Shown here: piece after piece, positions 26,701 to 38,596 of the stretch
Layout: every line of letters begins with the position of its first letter
Position numbering within the stretch: position 1 is the first letter of the stretch
NCBI GenBank assembly: GCA_023512835.1
Contig: CM042084.1
Coordinates: 11,342,842-11,406,841, forward strand
Origin: Taxillus chinensis
Taxonomy: Eukaryota; Streptophyta; Magnoliopsida; Santalales; Loranthaceae
DNA length: 64,000 nt
Direction of reading: 5' to 3'
Notes under the pieces: generated by a model
Database searches by the model: none
Told to the model about the DNA's origin: nothing
The model's input: only the letters and a program-made list of their open reading frames with translations
Program-made: the position numbers and the translations under genes

Positions 26701-27822
26701 ATAATTTCCCCAAGCACCTGCTCGATCGGCCATAAATTAATTTTTATTTTTCATGAAAAATACTTAAATGGGTAATTATTATTAATTACCCCTATTTGTT
26801 TCTTAATTACAGTACCTGAAAGGAGACAGGAACTTTGCAGGGGCCACTAAATACTACTGGTTTCACCAAGAAATTGTTCCCGGCTGGAATAACCACTGTA
26901 GGACTGCCACCCACCGCGGTACATGCTGCACTCCACGCCTTCAAGAAGGCCTGTATATATTTGCAGATTTATATATATATACAAACATGTATAGGTCACT
27001 ATCCAAAATTAATGGAAAGTGCTTTTGTATGTATGTATATACACACTCCCACAAGCACATATAGAAAATATATCTTAAAATTCTATCATTATTTGTTTTG
27101 TTCTCTCATGATCGATGCCACATAGATACTGACTACAAATGTATGAATTTTAAATGTTAAAAACTTATGATACATAAAACATATATTTAATACATGTATA
27201 TATGTATATACACACTCCCAACGTGATGCTGCGCGCATTAAAATTTAATAAATTTTTGAACTCCAAATGCATAAATTTAAACAGGATGAATATAAATGCA
27301 ATCAACTATAAAACCTCATGAAGTTTGGAAATTCGTAGGGTTCCTTAATTACATGGACAAGCTAGTAGAATATGTTTTATATCCAATTAAAAGACACTAT
27401 TAAATTCGATCATGTAAATTGGACGGCCTATGCATTTGCAAGTTTGTGAGAGTTCAATGTCCAAATTATATTCTTCCTTTGGCTTGCGATTAATTCATTT
27501 GGAAGTTTCTAATATTGGGATACATATATATACGTATATATATATATATATACACTTGATAATTCTTTCTTAGATTTATCATCACTAATAGTTCCTAATA
27601 TTTTGATGGTGTGCCCAATTAGGTGCTGAACATGTTATAGTATTTGCATGTATCAATGAATTAAATAATAGGACTAAGAAATTTATATACTTGAGAATTA
27701 TCCGTTCTGCCATCACCAATGGCTCCATATTTTAAAACATTAAACTGTTCAGCCCTTATACAAGCAATGTTCATGACATTGAGCAGTCCCAATATGAACA
27801 CAATTTTGAGAAAATCCTGCAT
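22944..27822 (-). CDS. Polygalacturonase (GH28), tandem copy 3
   Basis: Secreted pectin-degrading hydrolase with an intact frame. Eight exons give 406 aa: 27691-27822, 26816-26950, 26547-26717, 26391-26417, 26069-26276, 25894-25975, 25586-25808, 22944-23186. All GH28 motifs (NTDG, GDDC, GHGIS, RIK) are conserved. It differs from copy 1 by few residues, for example MGCDSVL instead of MSCNSVL. Intron 6 again starts with GC. Intron 7 is enlarged from 173 bp to about 2.4 kb by a solo LTR inserted in the opposite orientation to the gene; exons and splice sites around it are untouched, so correct splicing is possible but unproven. The start has the same ambiguity as in copy 1 (27822, or a split ATG at 27952). 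Confidence 0.9.
23283..25503 (+). mobile_element. Solo LTR of the same Ty3/gypsy family, inside a polygalacturonase intron
   Basis: A 2221-bp segment from TGTAAAGACTCG to GGGGGCGTGACA, flanked by the 5-bp TSD AGCTA (23278-23282 and 25504-25508). The uninterrupted site is seen in copies 1 and 2 as a run of CTAG repeats. Landmarks are TTGAC cores at about 23370-23590, an AG microsatellite at about 23688-23714, a splice-donor-like CCAGGTAGGTG at about 23780-23790, a variable tandem array at 24060-24290, and a perfect inverted repeat at 24351-24404. The TATA region is disturbed compared with the 58685 copy. There is no coding sequence. Confidence 0.93.
24060..24290 (+). repeat. Minisatellite inside the solo LTR
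   Basis: About seven tandem units of 22-25 bp built on AGTGAAYAGTGTTTCCGGGACTA, with alternating AACAGTGTTTTTCC and AATAGTGTTTCC variants. These are followed by shorter repeats around TAGTCCGGAG. The corresponding positions in the other two LTR copies hold unrelated arrays. Confidence 0.9.
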
Positions 27823-28577
27823 AATACAGAGTGAATAATAAGAAAGAAAAATTAAAATTAGAAAATAAATAATTTAAATAAATAATAATTTATGATAAGT
27901 CGTAAATGAGTAAAAAAAACTCCCCTCAATAAATAAAAAATCTTCTTACCATGATTTGGAAAGGTTGCTTTGGTGCTTGAGAATTCCTACAATCTATGAA
28001 GCTAATAAGAAGGAAGATAGATATATGGAGGATGAATCCTAGTAGACCAAGAACCAAAGATCTTTCTTCTTTTAAAAATGTGAAGAAAAACGTCAAGGTC
28101 TTTTGTTTTGAGTTAGTGTGCCGAATCAGATAACTTTATAAAGATCACCAATTACTATTTTTGTTTGCTTGTAGTTGTAAGCCAGTTCAAATTAAACAAA
28201 ATGGCTATCTTTAGGATGAGTTCATTATATGACTATGAATAATAATTAGTTAATTTCTATCTTGCTACCAACAATTTAATTATCCATTGATAGTAAATAC
28301 TATTCCAAAAAAATAACATAACAAAATTTAAAATTTTTTTGTTTAAAAACTCTAACGACCTTGATAATTAATTAATTGAAAATTTTGTTAATATAATAAA
28401 TTTAGTAGTATATGCCAATAAAACATAATACCTTGATTAAATATAAAGACTTTGTATAGAGTTGATCAAATAGATAAGAAATATGATGAAATAACAATAC
28501 AAAATAGAATAGATAAAAGTATAAATATAGCTTAATCAAGTTGTGGTGGGACATGCAAGAACTCTCAATAGTGAAAT

Positions 28578-29177
28578 CAACTCTCTTTTCCACTTTGATC
28601 TCAGTGCAACAAGTTGGAGCCCGATATATAACAAATGATTAATTGGTCCATAACCCTATAATTTTTCTTCTGTATGAAATTGTTCCTAAATATTAGCAGG
28701 CTTATTGGCATTGGGAAACAATAGTAGATGCTCTTAATTATTGGCGGTATTGGAATTTCGTTTGTCCGGCAAAACCAATTTTATTTTTTTATGAGGTTTT
28801 TGTTTGTTAGGTGATTCTCTCAAATTCTAAAACAATGTATGTTTTTGTGTATGTTAGAGAAAAATGGCAAGTTGGAGCAACTCTCTTTTCCACTTTGATC
28901 TCAGTGCAACAAGTTGGAGCCCGATATATAACAAATGATTAATTGGTCCATAACCCTATAATTTTTCTTCTGTATGAAACTGTTCCTAAATATTAGCAGG
29001 CTTATTGGCATTGGGAAACAATAGTAGATGCTCTTAATTATTGGCGGTATTGGAATTTCGTTTGTCCGGCAAAACCAATTTTATTTTTTTATGAGGTTTT
29101 TGTTTGTTAGGTGATTCTCTCAAATTCTAAAACAATGTATGTTTTTGTGTATGTTAGAGAAAAATGGCAAGTTGGTA
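28578..29177. repeat. Perfect-period 300-bp tandem duplication
   Basis: Two adjacent copies of a 300-bp segment start at CAACTCTCTTTTCC (28578 and 28878) and are almost identical. Units 1 and 2 have only one copy, so the duplication happened in unit 3. It is noncoding and lies upstream of polygalacturonase copy 3. Confidence 0.93.
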
Positions 29178-29185
29178 GTGGATTA

Positions 29186-29201
29186 CCCCCCCCCCCCCCC
29201 C
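29186..29201. repeat. Poly-C tract of 16 bases
   Basis: A run of C follows GTGGATTA. In units 1 and 2 the neighbouring sequence is a mixed C-rich CACCCACCCAGTCCCCCTCC region plus about 170 further bases absent here. The tract probably marks a deletion or slippage event, and its length may be unreliable in assemblies. Confidence 0.9.
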
Positions 29202-30097
29202 GATTTGCTTCAATCTATCAACCTATTCAATCCAGCAAAATTTACAAGTCACATGCTTGAGGGACAAGAAATTTAAAAAACAACCCAATGCCCATCTATC
29301 TAATAAAATTCATTGTCACGTGAAAGATCAGTGAAGCTTAACACACAACAAGTTAGCCATATGTTTTTTTGGCTAAAACTATACAAAATTAAAGTTGCCG
29401 GATTTATTGCCTCGATAGTGAGAGTAATAATATATTGTTTATGTACAAGTATGAATTTAAAATTCAAGAACAATCAACATTTGAAATTAATTTTGAAGTC
29501 TTTGACTTGATGCCTCAAAAGAAGAAACAAGGTAGAGCATGTGTCCATGGTAAATGGGTATTACAACTCCCTTTTTACTATGAGGTTATTGTGCTTTAGG
29601 ATAACAAGTTGTAATTATTATCGTGTTTTGGACTTTCTATTTGAAAGGTTGCAAAGATTACAAGGAAAATTAAAAGATTATGAGAGAGGAGCAAAGGGAT
29701 CCATGAGCATGTAAAGAAAGAAAAAAATTTCTAGAAAAAATTTTCTCTGAATCCAAACACTTTGAATGATTTCTTTTTTTCACAAAAAACAAAGAATCTC
29801 ATTCTTGTGTACCTCTTAAATTTGGCTTAGGCTTTCACTTTTTCTATTATCTCTCATAATATTTTCAAAGAGGTTTTCTTCTCTTTGTATGTGGTATGCA
29901 CAAATACCATATCCTTAATGGTTAAGGATTTTTCCATTATCGCCTCTACCGACACTAACAAAAATCCACAAAACATCTTTCCGCGCATCAAATAGTTTTA
30001 CTTATTGCATATGAAATATAATGATTACAAGTGTATAATATTGCATACAAGTAATAAAGTATAGTATATTTAAGCCCATAGATATCAATCACACAGA

Positions 30098-31022
30098 CAA
30101 TAGTCGTTAACCTTAACAAATACTGAAATTGATAACTTTAACTTTATTTAGAAAATTCAAAGTTGTGATATGAATAAAATTAAATAATTAATAATATGGA
30201 ATGAACAAAGATAGTAAAGTTAAATTAAAAGGGGAAAAGTATTTGAAAAACTAATTTCACATGGAATTACCTTCGAAATATTGACTTGATTGAACTACAC
30301 ATCCCTTAACTGTCATCAAACTATCTTATTCAACAATCTGGTTAAGTTATTGATTGAATATATGCACTTATTGACCCGATTAAGTAATTAATGACATCAA
30401 GTCCCTTTGATCCTATTAAGTACTCAATGAAGAAATTCATAAGCCAATGATTTGATTATGTAAGTAAAACAAAAATCCTAATACCTCTACATCTAATTAT
30501 CTTAATTCTATTTCAAGAATTCCCAATTAAGTATGATAGTAAAAGGCTAAATCATCTAATTGACAAATTGTGGAATAGAATCCCCAATAGTCGTTAACCT
30601 TGAAAAATACTGAAATTGATAACTTTAATTTTATTTAGAAAATATAATTAAGTTGTGATATGGTATTGGGAAAAAGTATATGGAAAAATTAATTTCATAT
30701 AGTATTACTTCTGCAATATTGATTTGATTAAACTACACATCTCTTGACATGTCATCAAAACATCTTATTCAACAATCCGATTAAGTAATTAATTAAATAT
30801 TTGCACTTATTGATATGATTAAGGAATTAATGACATCAAGTCCCTATGATCTAAGTAAGTAATCAAGGAAGAAATTTATAAGCCTATGATTTGATTATGT
30901 AAGTAAAACAAAATCCCTAAGGCCTCTATATTTAATTATCTTAATTCGATCTTAAGAATCACCAATTAAGTAAGACAACAAAAGACTAAATCGTTTAATC
31001 GACAAATTGTGGAATAGAAGCA
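30098..31022. repeat. Two diverged direct repeats of about 487 bp
   Basis: CAATAGTCGTTAACCTT followed by AATACTGAAATTGATAACTTTAA begins at 30098 and again at 30585, and similarity continues to GACAAATTGTGGAATAGAA in both. The copies have many substitutions and small indels, so the duplication is old. No coding sequence and no TG...CA ends are seen. Confidence 0.75.
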
Positions 31023-32730
31023 TTAAAATTAGAGAAAAAATAATAATTAACAAGGAATATAAAATAATAATTTAATAAATAAAGAAATTATAGATAATGA
31101 GATTTGGAAGTTTTTTGAAAATGAGAACAATTTATAGTAAAATTTTAGAATTTTTCATTTTTAAGTTAATTTTTTTTAAAAAAAAAACTTAATGTCCATG
31201 CTTTGGGGTTATTAAATCTTTTTCGGTTGTCACAGGTAATCAATTTAGAATTATGTACATTTGTTTTCCTTATTAACAATCATTTTTGACAAGGTATTGA
31301 AGAGTCCTATGGTAAATTACTATTTTCCTAAAAAACCATAATATAGTACACATAATCATTGATGACGAAGTGAATTATGAATAACGAACTTAATTTATCA
31401 TGCTCGTCATATTTGATAACATGAAGAGGCATGGTTAGAAGTTTGTAAATGGATGTTTCTTGTGTTGAAACATGGAGGAAACAAGTCCTTATTTGTTTGT
31501 TAATGGTAAAGTTGCATATCAATTATGGCCTGCATTGCAAGTTAATGGGCAAAAGTTAGTTTATATTGTTTATCAAAGGGCATTTATACTTAAACTTTTC
31601 AAAATGTGTTTATCAATGGGACTTCTAGCTCTAGGCAATTTTGAGTGGTAGTCAATATGAATCCTTGGTCATTGTTTGGAGTCACAAGTCACCATATATA
31701 TTAAATGCTAATAATTATTAAACAATATCCAATCCTAAAGTAGTGAAAAGTAATTCCTTGTGAGCTTGTTGTTATACGATAGCCTTTTTTTGACCTAAAT
31801 TGTATCGCCACATTGAATTTCCAATGTATTCTTGTATCTTTGCTTTGTTGGTGCTGTTGGGTGTATGCATTGGTTATGGTGGATTGGACGTCCACACAGG
31901 TCAGCTTGTTTTTTGGGGGCAATTTGAGAGCCTTCAAAATTTATTTTATGTAAGAGGACAAAATATGATAACAATTTTAATATGAAGGAAAAAAATAAAT
32001 ATAGAATGTAAAGGGTCTCATTTTATGATTTCAATTAGGGCCTCCTAAACTTTAGGGCCAGCTCTAGGATGATCCATTCCAAACATGTTCTGTTACATAT
32101 TAAATGTCAATATCGCAGATCATGTTCTATCCCAACTCTATGCGAACAGGTTTAAGAGTTTGAGGCGAGTTCTTTTTAGATGGAACGGATTCGAAATAAA
32201 AATGATCTGTTCCAAATCCATCCTACTGTCATCCCTAAAATGATAGAAAATTTCGTTAAAAAATTATAAAAATTATATTAATTATTTTTTATAGTTTAAT
32301 ATTATTTATGTGGGGATCTTCGTGTTACAACTGCTAAATTTGTAATGAAAAGTCTAAATGCAACTGGTGTTGCGTCCCAGTTGCATCATCGGCTAATGTA
32401 GCAACTGTCATGTCAGTAAAATTATTTAAAACTTAACGTACAACGCATCACATCTGAGATAGAAAAAAAGATAGTGGGGAAGATAGGGAGGGGACTCACG
32501 ATACATTTGGATAGGAAAAAGAAAAACATTGCATAAAATCTAGATTTATAGGCAAAAGAGTGCATTTTTTGAAAATTTGAAAGCAGCAAACCCCATACAG
32601 AAGTTTGGGGCCTGGGTGTCTCATCGATACCTACAAATCAAAAAAATAGGCCTAAATCGGATCACCGTGGGCAAATGACCGTTTGAAGTTTTCATTGGAA
32701 ATTACAATTAACAGAACTCAAAAACCCTTA
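31023..32730. other. AT-rich intergenic stretch
   Basis: AT-rich sequence without recognisable genes. A block around 32058-32240 ends in CTGTCATCCCTA, which resembles a miniature-element terminus, but no matching target-site duplication was found. The part 32290-32700 is of mixed composition and unassigned. Confidence 0.45.
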
Positions 32731-32967
32731 GATGATCGAGCTCTTACTCAATGTTTGCTTAATGCTCGAGACTGCTCAAGACATGCATCAAGCTCGAGAG
32801 CATGCCGGTGCTCGAGGTCATATGCTTAAAGCATGCTCAATGTTGAGATTGGAGCACATAGGTAATTCAGGAGCGCGCCGAATCGCTGATATAACTTATT
32901 CCACGTACACAAAAATCGAGTTATGGCGAACTCGGATGAAAACGCGCGACGGGACTGACGGGACGGG

Positions 32968-33349
32968 ATGAGATCACGGGAAATCAACACAAATTACACA
33001 ATCCCTAATTTCTTTACGCATCCTCACTTTTCAGGTTCACCGTTCGGCGTTCACAGCTCTGCAGCCTCTGCTCACACGCTGTCACGCAGCGGCAGCTCAC
33101 CCACGGCAGCCTCCTGGATCTCTCGCCGACGGGTCGGACCAGCGCGGCAACGCCTCCTCCCTCCTCCGCCGATCGCTCCTCCCTCCTTTGCCGATCGGAC
33201 CAGCGCCTCTCCAATCCTCGCCTACTCGTCCGGTCGTCTTCCTGCAAGCAGCTCTAGGAGATCCTCACCTCACCGCCATCATCCACACAAGTCACAACAG
33301 TTTCGGTCCTTTCCTTCCACTTTCACGCACATAAGGTTCGATTCCAGCA
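32968..33349 (+). other. Candidate 5' exon of the phosphoacetylglucosamine mutase gene
   Basis: GC-rich segment upstream of the mutase gene, ending before a good donor (GTAAGAG at 33350). A very strong acceptor, a CT tract plus GT tract ending TGTGCAG at 34100, lies two bases before the mutase ATG at 34103. The simplest reading is a 5' untranslated exon and a 750-bp leader intron. The segment is also open from an ATG at 32968 and would join in frame to the mutase, adding about 128 Ser/Arg/Pro-rich residues. The enzyme is normally cytosolic and starts near the downstream ATG, so I favour a leader. Confidence 0.4.
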
Positions 33350-34058
33350 GTAAGAGAGTTCATTCACGCCTATCGGAATTAGTAGTAATTTAATTCGTTA
33401 TATTTATCGGGGATGATAAGAGTAAGACTATAAGAGTGCATATAATAGTACACTGGTTATTTTGTCCGTTTATGCAATCGCTCAATTGAGTCAATTCTTT
33501 CTGGTTCTAATTTGATTTGTGATGCAATTTTCTGGTCTGGTGCTATTTGACAGCGTGAGGTGAGATGAGATGAGATGGGATGGGCTGATGATATGGGTAG
33601 TCTCAGAGTGAAAATTGGTTCCTTGATTTTCCTCCCGGGCTTTTAAGAAATCTCAGAACCCATTATTGATGCTATCATCAATTCATAATTACAGTCTAGA
33701 ATTTACAGCTGAGCTAAGATGGTTTTGTACACATGATCCAGAAGAACCAGACAAGGGATTGTAATTTTAAACCACTGTCCGCAAATGACCATCGGATGGG
33801 TTTTTATGCCATCTTTGATAATGCAATTTATATATTATGTTAAAGGATTTCATTTGATGATTTTTTTTTTGTCTGTTCGATTTACAGTGACTGCAGTGGA
33901 TCCGTTGTCCCTGACATTTTTTAACAAATAATCACTGTTCATTAACCATAACAGCGCGCGTATTCGAAGAGGCCAGCAAAGGTTGTCGAAGGGTCACCAC
34001 GACTGTGTGATAGGAACTGGGCTCACGCTGCCGCAGATCGAGCATCAACATCGGATAT

Positions 34059-34097
34059 CTCTCTCTCTCTCTCTCTCTTCGTGTGTGTGTGTGTGTG
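34059..34097. repeat. (CT)n(GT)n microsatellite next to the mutase start
   Basis: About ten CT units and eight GT units directly precede the probable acceptor and the start codon. Length change here could alter leader splicing. Confidence 0.9.
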
Positions 34098-34102
34098 CAG
34101 AG

Positions 34103-37100
34103 ATGAACACTGAACAGCAGTCAATCCTTCTCAAGTCTTCATCTCTCTTCTCTCCTCCTCCTGGTTCGTTTTTTCGCATGCTCTATATATATATGTAATG
34201 ATTGATTTTTGATTGAAATGAGTGAATGGATGAATGGATAAAGGGGTGCGGGTGGCGTACGGGACGGCGGGTTTCCGGGCGGACGCATCGGTCCTGGAAG
34301 CGGCGGTGTACAGAGTTGGGATCCTGGCGGTTCTCCGATCCCTCAAGACCCAATCCGCGATCGGCCTTGTGATCACTGCTTCCCACAACAAGGTCTCCGA
34401 CAACGGTCTTAAAATCGCTGACCCCACCGGTCATATGCTCTCTCAGCACTGGGAGCCCTTCGCTGACGCTCTCGCTAATGCCCCCACTCCTCGCCACCTC
34501 CTCCAGGTATACTTTCATGTGATGAATCATGATTGCTTTGTCAACCACCATATGGTCGACCAACAAGGTTTTATGGGTTTGCGTTTTTTAAGATTTTTCT
34601 GTCCCCAAGACCATCCCGGCAAATGGGTCTAAAAGCGTTCATTCCCTAAACTGATGAATGGGTCTAATTTTATTTTTATTTGTTTGTGGTTTCTTGAGAA
34701 GTTGATAATGGAATTCGTCGACAAGGAACAAATCCCATTTCAAGGAGTAAGCTCCCCAGAAATTTTATTGGCAAGAGACACGAGGCCTAGTGGAAAGTCT
34801 CTAATGGAAGCTGCAAAGAAGGTAAGAGCTTCTCCTTGTGTGTTTCACACGAGAATCTTCTTTTGTAGAACTTACATATTTTATTATATTTCCTCATTTG
34901 ATTGAAGGGAATTAGTTCAATTGTTGGAGCATTTGCCCATGACATGGGTGTTCTTACAACCCCACAACTACACTGGATGGTTCGTGCTAGAAATAAGGGA
35001 TTAGATGCATCTGAAAGTGCATACTTTGAAGAGTTATCGAGTGCTTTCAGGTCTGCTTGAGCCCTGGGCCTGCTTATAAACAAGTTAAAATTGTTTTTGG
35101 AAGAATGTATTCTTGTTTTGTTTTTTGTAACGGTACCAACGCTTTCTTCTTCTCCTGCTACGGATCAGGTGCTTAATGGATTTGCTCCCTGAGGGAAGCA
35201 AGACCCAAGAGATGGCTGACAAACTGATTGTGGATGGGGCAAATGGTGTAGGTGGAGAGAAACTTTTGCTGTTAAAGAATATGTTAAGTGATTTGGTAGT
35301 TGAGGTTCGAAATTCTCCTAAAGGTGGTGGTGTGCTAAATGAAGGAGTCGGAGCTGATTATGTTCAGAAAGAGAAACTTGCTCCATGTGGGTTCACTCCT
35401 AATGATGAAGGAAGAAGGTTAGTTAAACTTGGCTGTGTAGTTAGTAAGCTTGCGATTTAGTCCCAGAATTGGTGTTGACCTTGAAAATGGCTGACAGAAG
35501 TGGGAGCTGATATGTTTTGTGCTTTTGGTGCTTCAGGTGTGCTAGCCTTGATGGAGATGCAGATCGGCTTGTTTATTTCTCTGTTTCATCTAAAACAGGC
35601 AACCATATTAATCTCGTTGATGGGGACAAAATATTGTCTTTATTTGCACTATTTGTAAAGGATCAACTAAGCATCCTCAATGACAAGGGTGGTGAAAAAA
35701 CAAACAATTTCCCTCATGCTCGTCTTGGAATTGTGCAGACTGCATATGCAAATGGGGCATCAACAGATTACCTTAGACAGTTGGGCCTGGAGGTTGCATT
35801 TACTCCGACAGGGGTGAAATACCTGCACGAAAAAGCAGCCAATTATGACATTGGGATCTATTTTGAGGCAAATGGGCATGGAACAATTTTGTTCTCTGAG
35901 CGGTTAATATGTTGGTTGGAAGCTAAAAATGTTGAACTCTCTTCTGTCTCTAAAGGTTATTTTAGACAGTCTTTATTGTTTCTCTGCTGTGCTCTGGTCT
36001 TGCTCTAGGCCTAGTTTGATCAAGGGCAAGAGAGGGAAATATAGGCTGTCGTAGGGATTAGAGGACAGCCCATCCATTTGCCCCTTACAGCAATATTAGT
36101 GGTAATATTAATTGAACATGTGACTGTTCATTTCAGGCACGGAGCGGCAGAAGGCTGCTCTGAGACTGTTGATGGTTAGTAGGATAATCAATCAGGCAGT
36201 GGGAGATGCTTTGAGTGGTTTGCTTTTGGTAGAGGCCATCTTACGGCACATGGGATGGTCAATTCATAGATGGAGTGAGCTGTACCACGATCTACCAAGC
36301 AGGCAGCTTAAAGTAAGTCTTCCATATTAGTAACTTCTGTGAACCTTTCAGCTTCTCTGTATGTATAATTTTTATTTAAGCCCTTAATTTGTATTGCAAT
36401 TTCTCAAGTAAAAAAAAGCGATAATAAGAAATGATTGCAATTGCTTTTGTAGATTAGATGTAGGGCAGGTCAGTTTCTTTAGCTTTTGTATGGTACATGA
36501 TCATACTTCGGTTTACATTCTTCCCTATGGAATAATACTGATACTCTGAACCAATAGGTCTTTTACTTAGCTTATTCTTGGATTCTTTGTCTTCTCATTA
36601 AAAAGGTCGTGTCATGACAACATTGAGATTGGATAAAATGAACTTTAGCTGCTTTGATGTTGGCGCAAAATCAGCAACTGAATTCTTGTCTGGATGACTT
36701 GCATTGCAATTTACAACTGCTTCAGGATAACATGCTTTGGGAAATTTGGATCATTTGAAACACTGCTTCTGCTGCTGGACTGTGTTTCAAAAAAATTTGT
36801 TTTATTCCGTCGCTTGATATATTGGAAAATGTGTCATAGTTTCTCTTTTTCCTTATTACTCTTTTAGAAGCCCTGCCCAAAGTCATTATTTAATTATATC
36901 CATGGAAATCTGTTTGAGATTTTTTTTTTTTATTTGCAAAACAGTAAAAAGTTCATACATAGAAATTTTAATACCGTTTCCTTTGAGTTCTCATGCTCTC
37001 CCCCACTGACTGTAGGTAAAAGTTATGGACAGAAACGCAGTTGTCACAACAAATGCAGAAACTGTGGTTGTGAAGCCTCCTGGAATTCAAGAAGCCATCA

Positions 37101-37675
37101 ATGCTGAAGTTGGTAATAATATATTGGTTGATCAAACTACACTCACCACTAAAAGGTCACAGGAAATCACAATTACCCCATAAATGAATGCAAAGCAACA
37201 GTAATTTTTGAATAAAACTAACTTAACAATCAGGGTTAAATTTTTTCCCACGAAGCCACTGGGGCTAAAATCTTATTTCAGCTTTGGAGCATTTCAGACC
37301 TGCAGATCATCTTATGTATTTATTATTCCAAATTGTATTTAGCTGGGTGGGTGTTTTGAATTTACTCGATTTATTGTCTGCACAACCAATGTAAAATTTA
37401 TTATTGAAACCTCTTATGCCGATTCATCCACAGGCTTTCCTCAATCTTATGTATTGGTGAATAGCCCACCGTAGAGTTTTAACTGTATGGGTTTTCCAAT
37501 TTTCATCTATTATGCAGTGAAATACCCTCAAGGCCGATCTTTTGTGCGGCCATCGGGTACGGAGGATGTGGTTCGGATTTATGCAGAAGCGTCCACACAA
37601 GAGGCTGCTGATCACCTGGCTGAGTCTGTAGCGCGACTTGTGGATCAGTTCCTGGGGAATGGCACCTCCGAGTGA
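34103..37675 (+). CDS. DRT101: Phosphoacetylglucosamine mutase
   Basis: Interconverts GlcNAc-6-phosphate and GlcNAc-1-phosphate on the cytosolic route to UDP-GlcNAc, needed for N-glycans and lipid anchors. Nine exons join in frame to 561 aa, close to the Arabidopsis DRT101 length: 34103-34163, 34244-34506, 34702-34821, 34908-35050, 35169-35417, 35537-35955, 36137-36312, 37016-37112, 37518-37675. Key sites of the alpha-D-phosphohexomutase family are intact: the phosphoserine loop ITASHN with Ser67, the metal loop DGDADR (Asp284, 286, 288) and the phosphate-binding loop RPSGTED (520-526). The exon 3 start could instead be 34699, adding one Lys; 34702 aligns without a gap. All introns are GT-AG. 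No defect is seen. The gene lies tail to tail with the aminotransferase gene. Confidence 0.95.
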
Positions 37676-37845
37676 TTGATTGTGACTGTAATGATATATC
37701 CAATTAGATAGCTTTACGTTTTGAACCAAATTCTTTTGGCTTATGTGAATGAGACATTTTTTAGATGGCATGGGGGCGGATTGCAAACATTGCTATAGTC
37801 TATTAAACAAATATTGAACGGTATATATGCCTGGGACTGTGCAGT

Positions 37846-37866
37846 GTGTGTGCGCGCGCGCGCGTG
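37846..37866. repeat. Alternating purine-pyrimidine (GT/GC)n run
   Basis: TGTGTGTGCGCGCGCGCG, a strictly alternating purine-pyrimidine run of the kind able to adopt Z-form DNA, about 170 bp after the mutase stop codon. Confidence 0.85.
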
Positions 37867-38570
37867 AGAGCCTAGGACGCCTCCAAATATTGAATGGTAT
37901 TATATTTGCATAACTGGGTGGGTTGGGTTAAATTCACCCCAATGTGGTTCGGTTGTCATTGACTAAGAAGACAGATGATGCAAATATGGGCGTGGGACAG
38001 CCCTCTTCAAGAACTGGTGTTGAGTCGAGGACACAGTTCTTTCAGAAGGCCAACCCAAGGAACAGACGAATTATTCAAAACCCTCTGAAGAATAGACATA
38101 ATTGAGCCGGAACCTGCAATTAACAATATATGTTACGCTTGAATTTTTCAAACCCCTACGTTTTCTGCTCAGAGAGCAGAATCTCTAAGCATCGGCAGGC
38201 GAGAGATGACAGGCTTGAGAGGCTGAGTCGTTGAGAGACAGCAGACGGTCCCAACTCTTGGTGGAAACTGCTAATGGCATGGATCACGTTAAATGACAAT
38301 GTGTTGCACTAGAGATTACTTTGAATGATAACCGTTCAATCGCGCGAATTATTAATGTGATGTGAGAACGCTATATATTAATTATTTTTTATTTTAAAAA
38401 ACTTCAAACGGTCATTTCATTTGAGGCTATCCCACAACCTTTAGACATCCATGGTTTGATGTTCTTGCAGATGCAAATTGTTTGGCCTGTAATCCTGCGA
38501 CATGTTTCCGCGGGTGTGCAAACACCCAGTCGTCGATTCGTTTGTTTGATAGGAGACAACCACTAAGGCC

Positions 38571-38596
38571 TCTCTCTCTCTCTCTCTCTCTCTCTC
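38571..38596. repeat. (CT)n microsatellite
   Basis: Thirteen uninterrupted TC units downstream of the alanine aminotransferase stop codon. Confidence 0.95.

Larger units (their letters stand above)
22604..30080. repeat. Tandem unit 3 (polygalacturonase copy 3 plus solo LTR)
   Basis: Third direct repeat, about 5251 bp without the LTR and one target-site copy. Its left part, through exon 5, is almost identical to units 1 and 2. The promoter-side part, from about 26470 rightwards, is clearly more diverged: microsatellites differ, a block matching 12240-12345 is largely missing near 27180-27220, there is a 300-bp internal duplication, and a poly-C tract replaces spacer sequence. Homology ends near 30081 at AGATATCAATC. 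Confidence 0.88.

Noticed and set aside
32058..32240. Possible miniature element with TAGGG...CCCTA ends
   Set aside because: The ends match only in a few words and the flanking 8-bp sequences differ, so no target-site duplication supports it.
33334..33344. GGTTCGATTCC, matching a tRNA B-box
   Set aside because: No A-box, acceptor stem or cloverleaf can be built around it; a chance match in a GC-rich leader.
32660..38425. AAATGACCGTTTGAAGTTTT near 32677 and its inverse near 38400, flanking the mutase gene
   Set aside because: The match is about 20 bp with no extension on either side; too short to claim a flanking inverted repeat.
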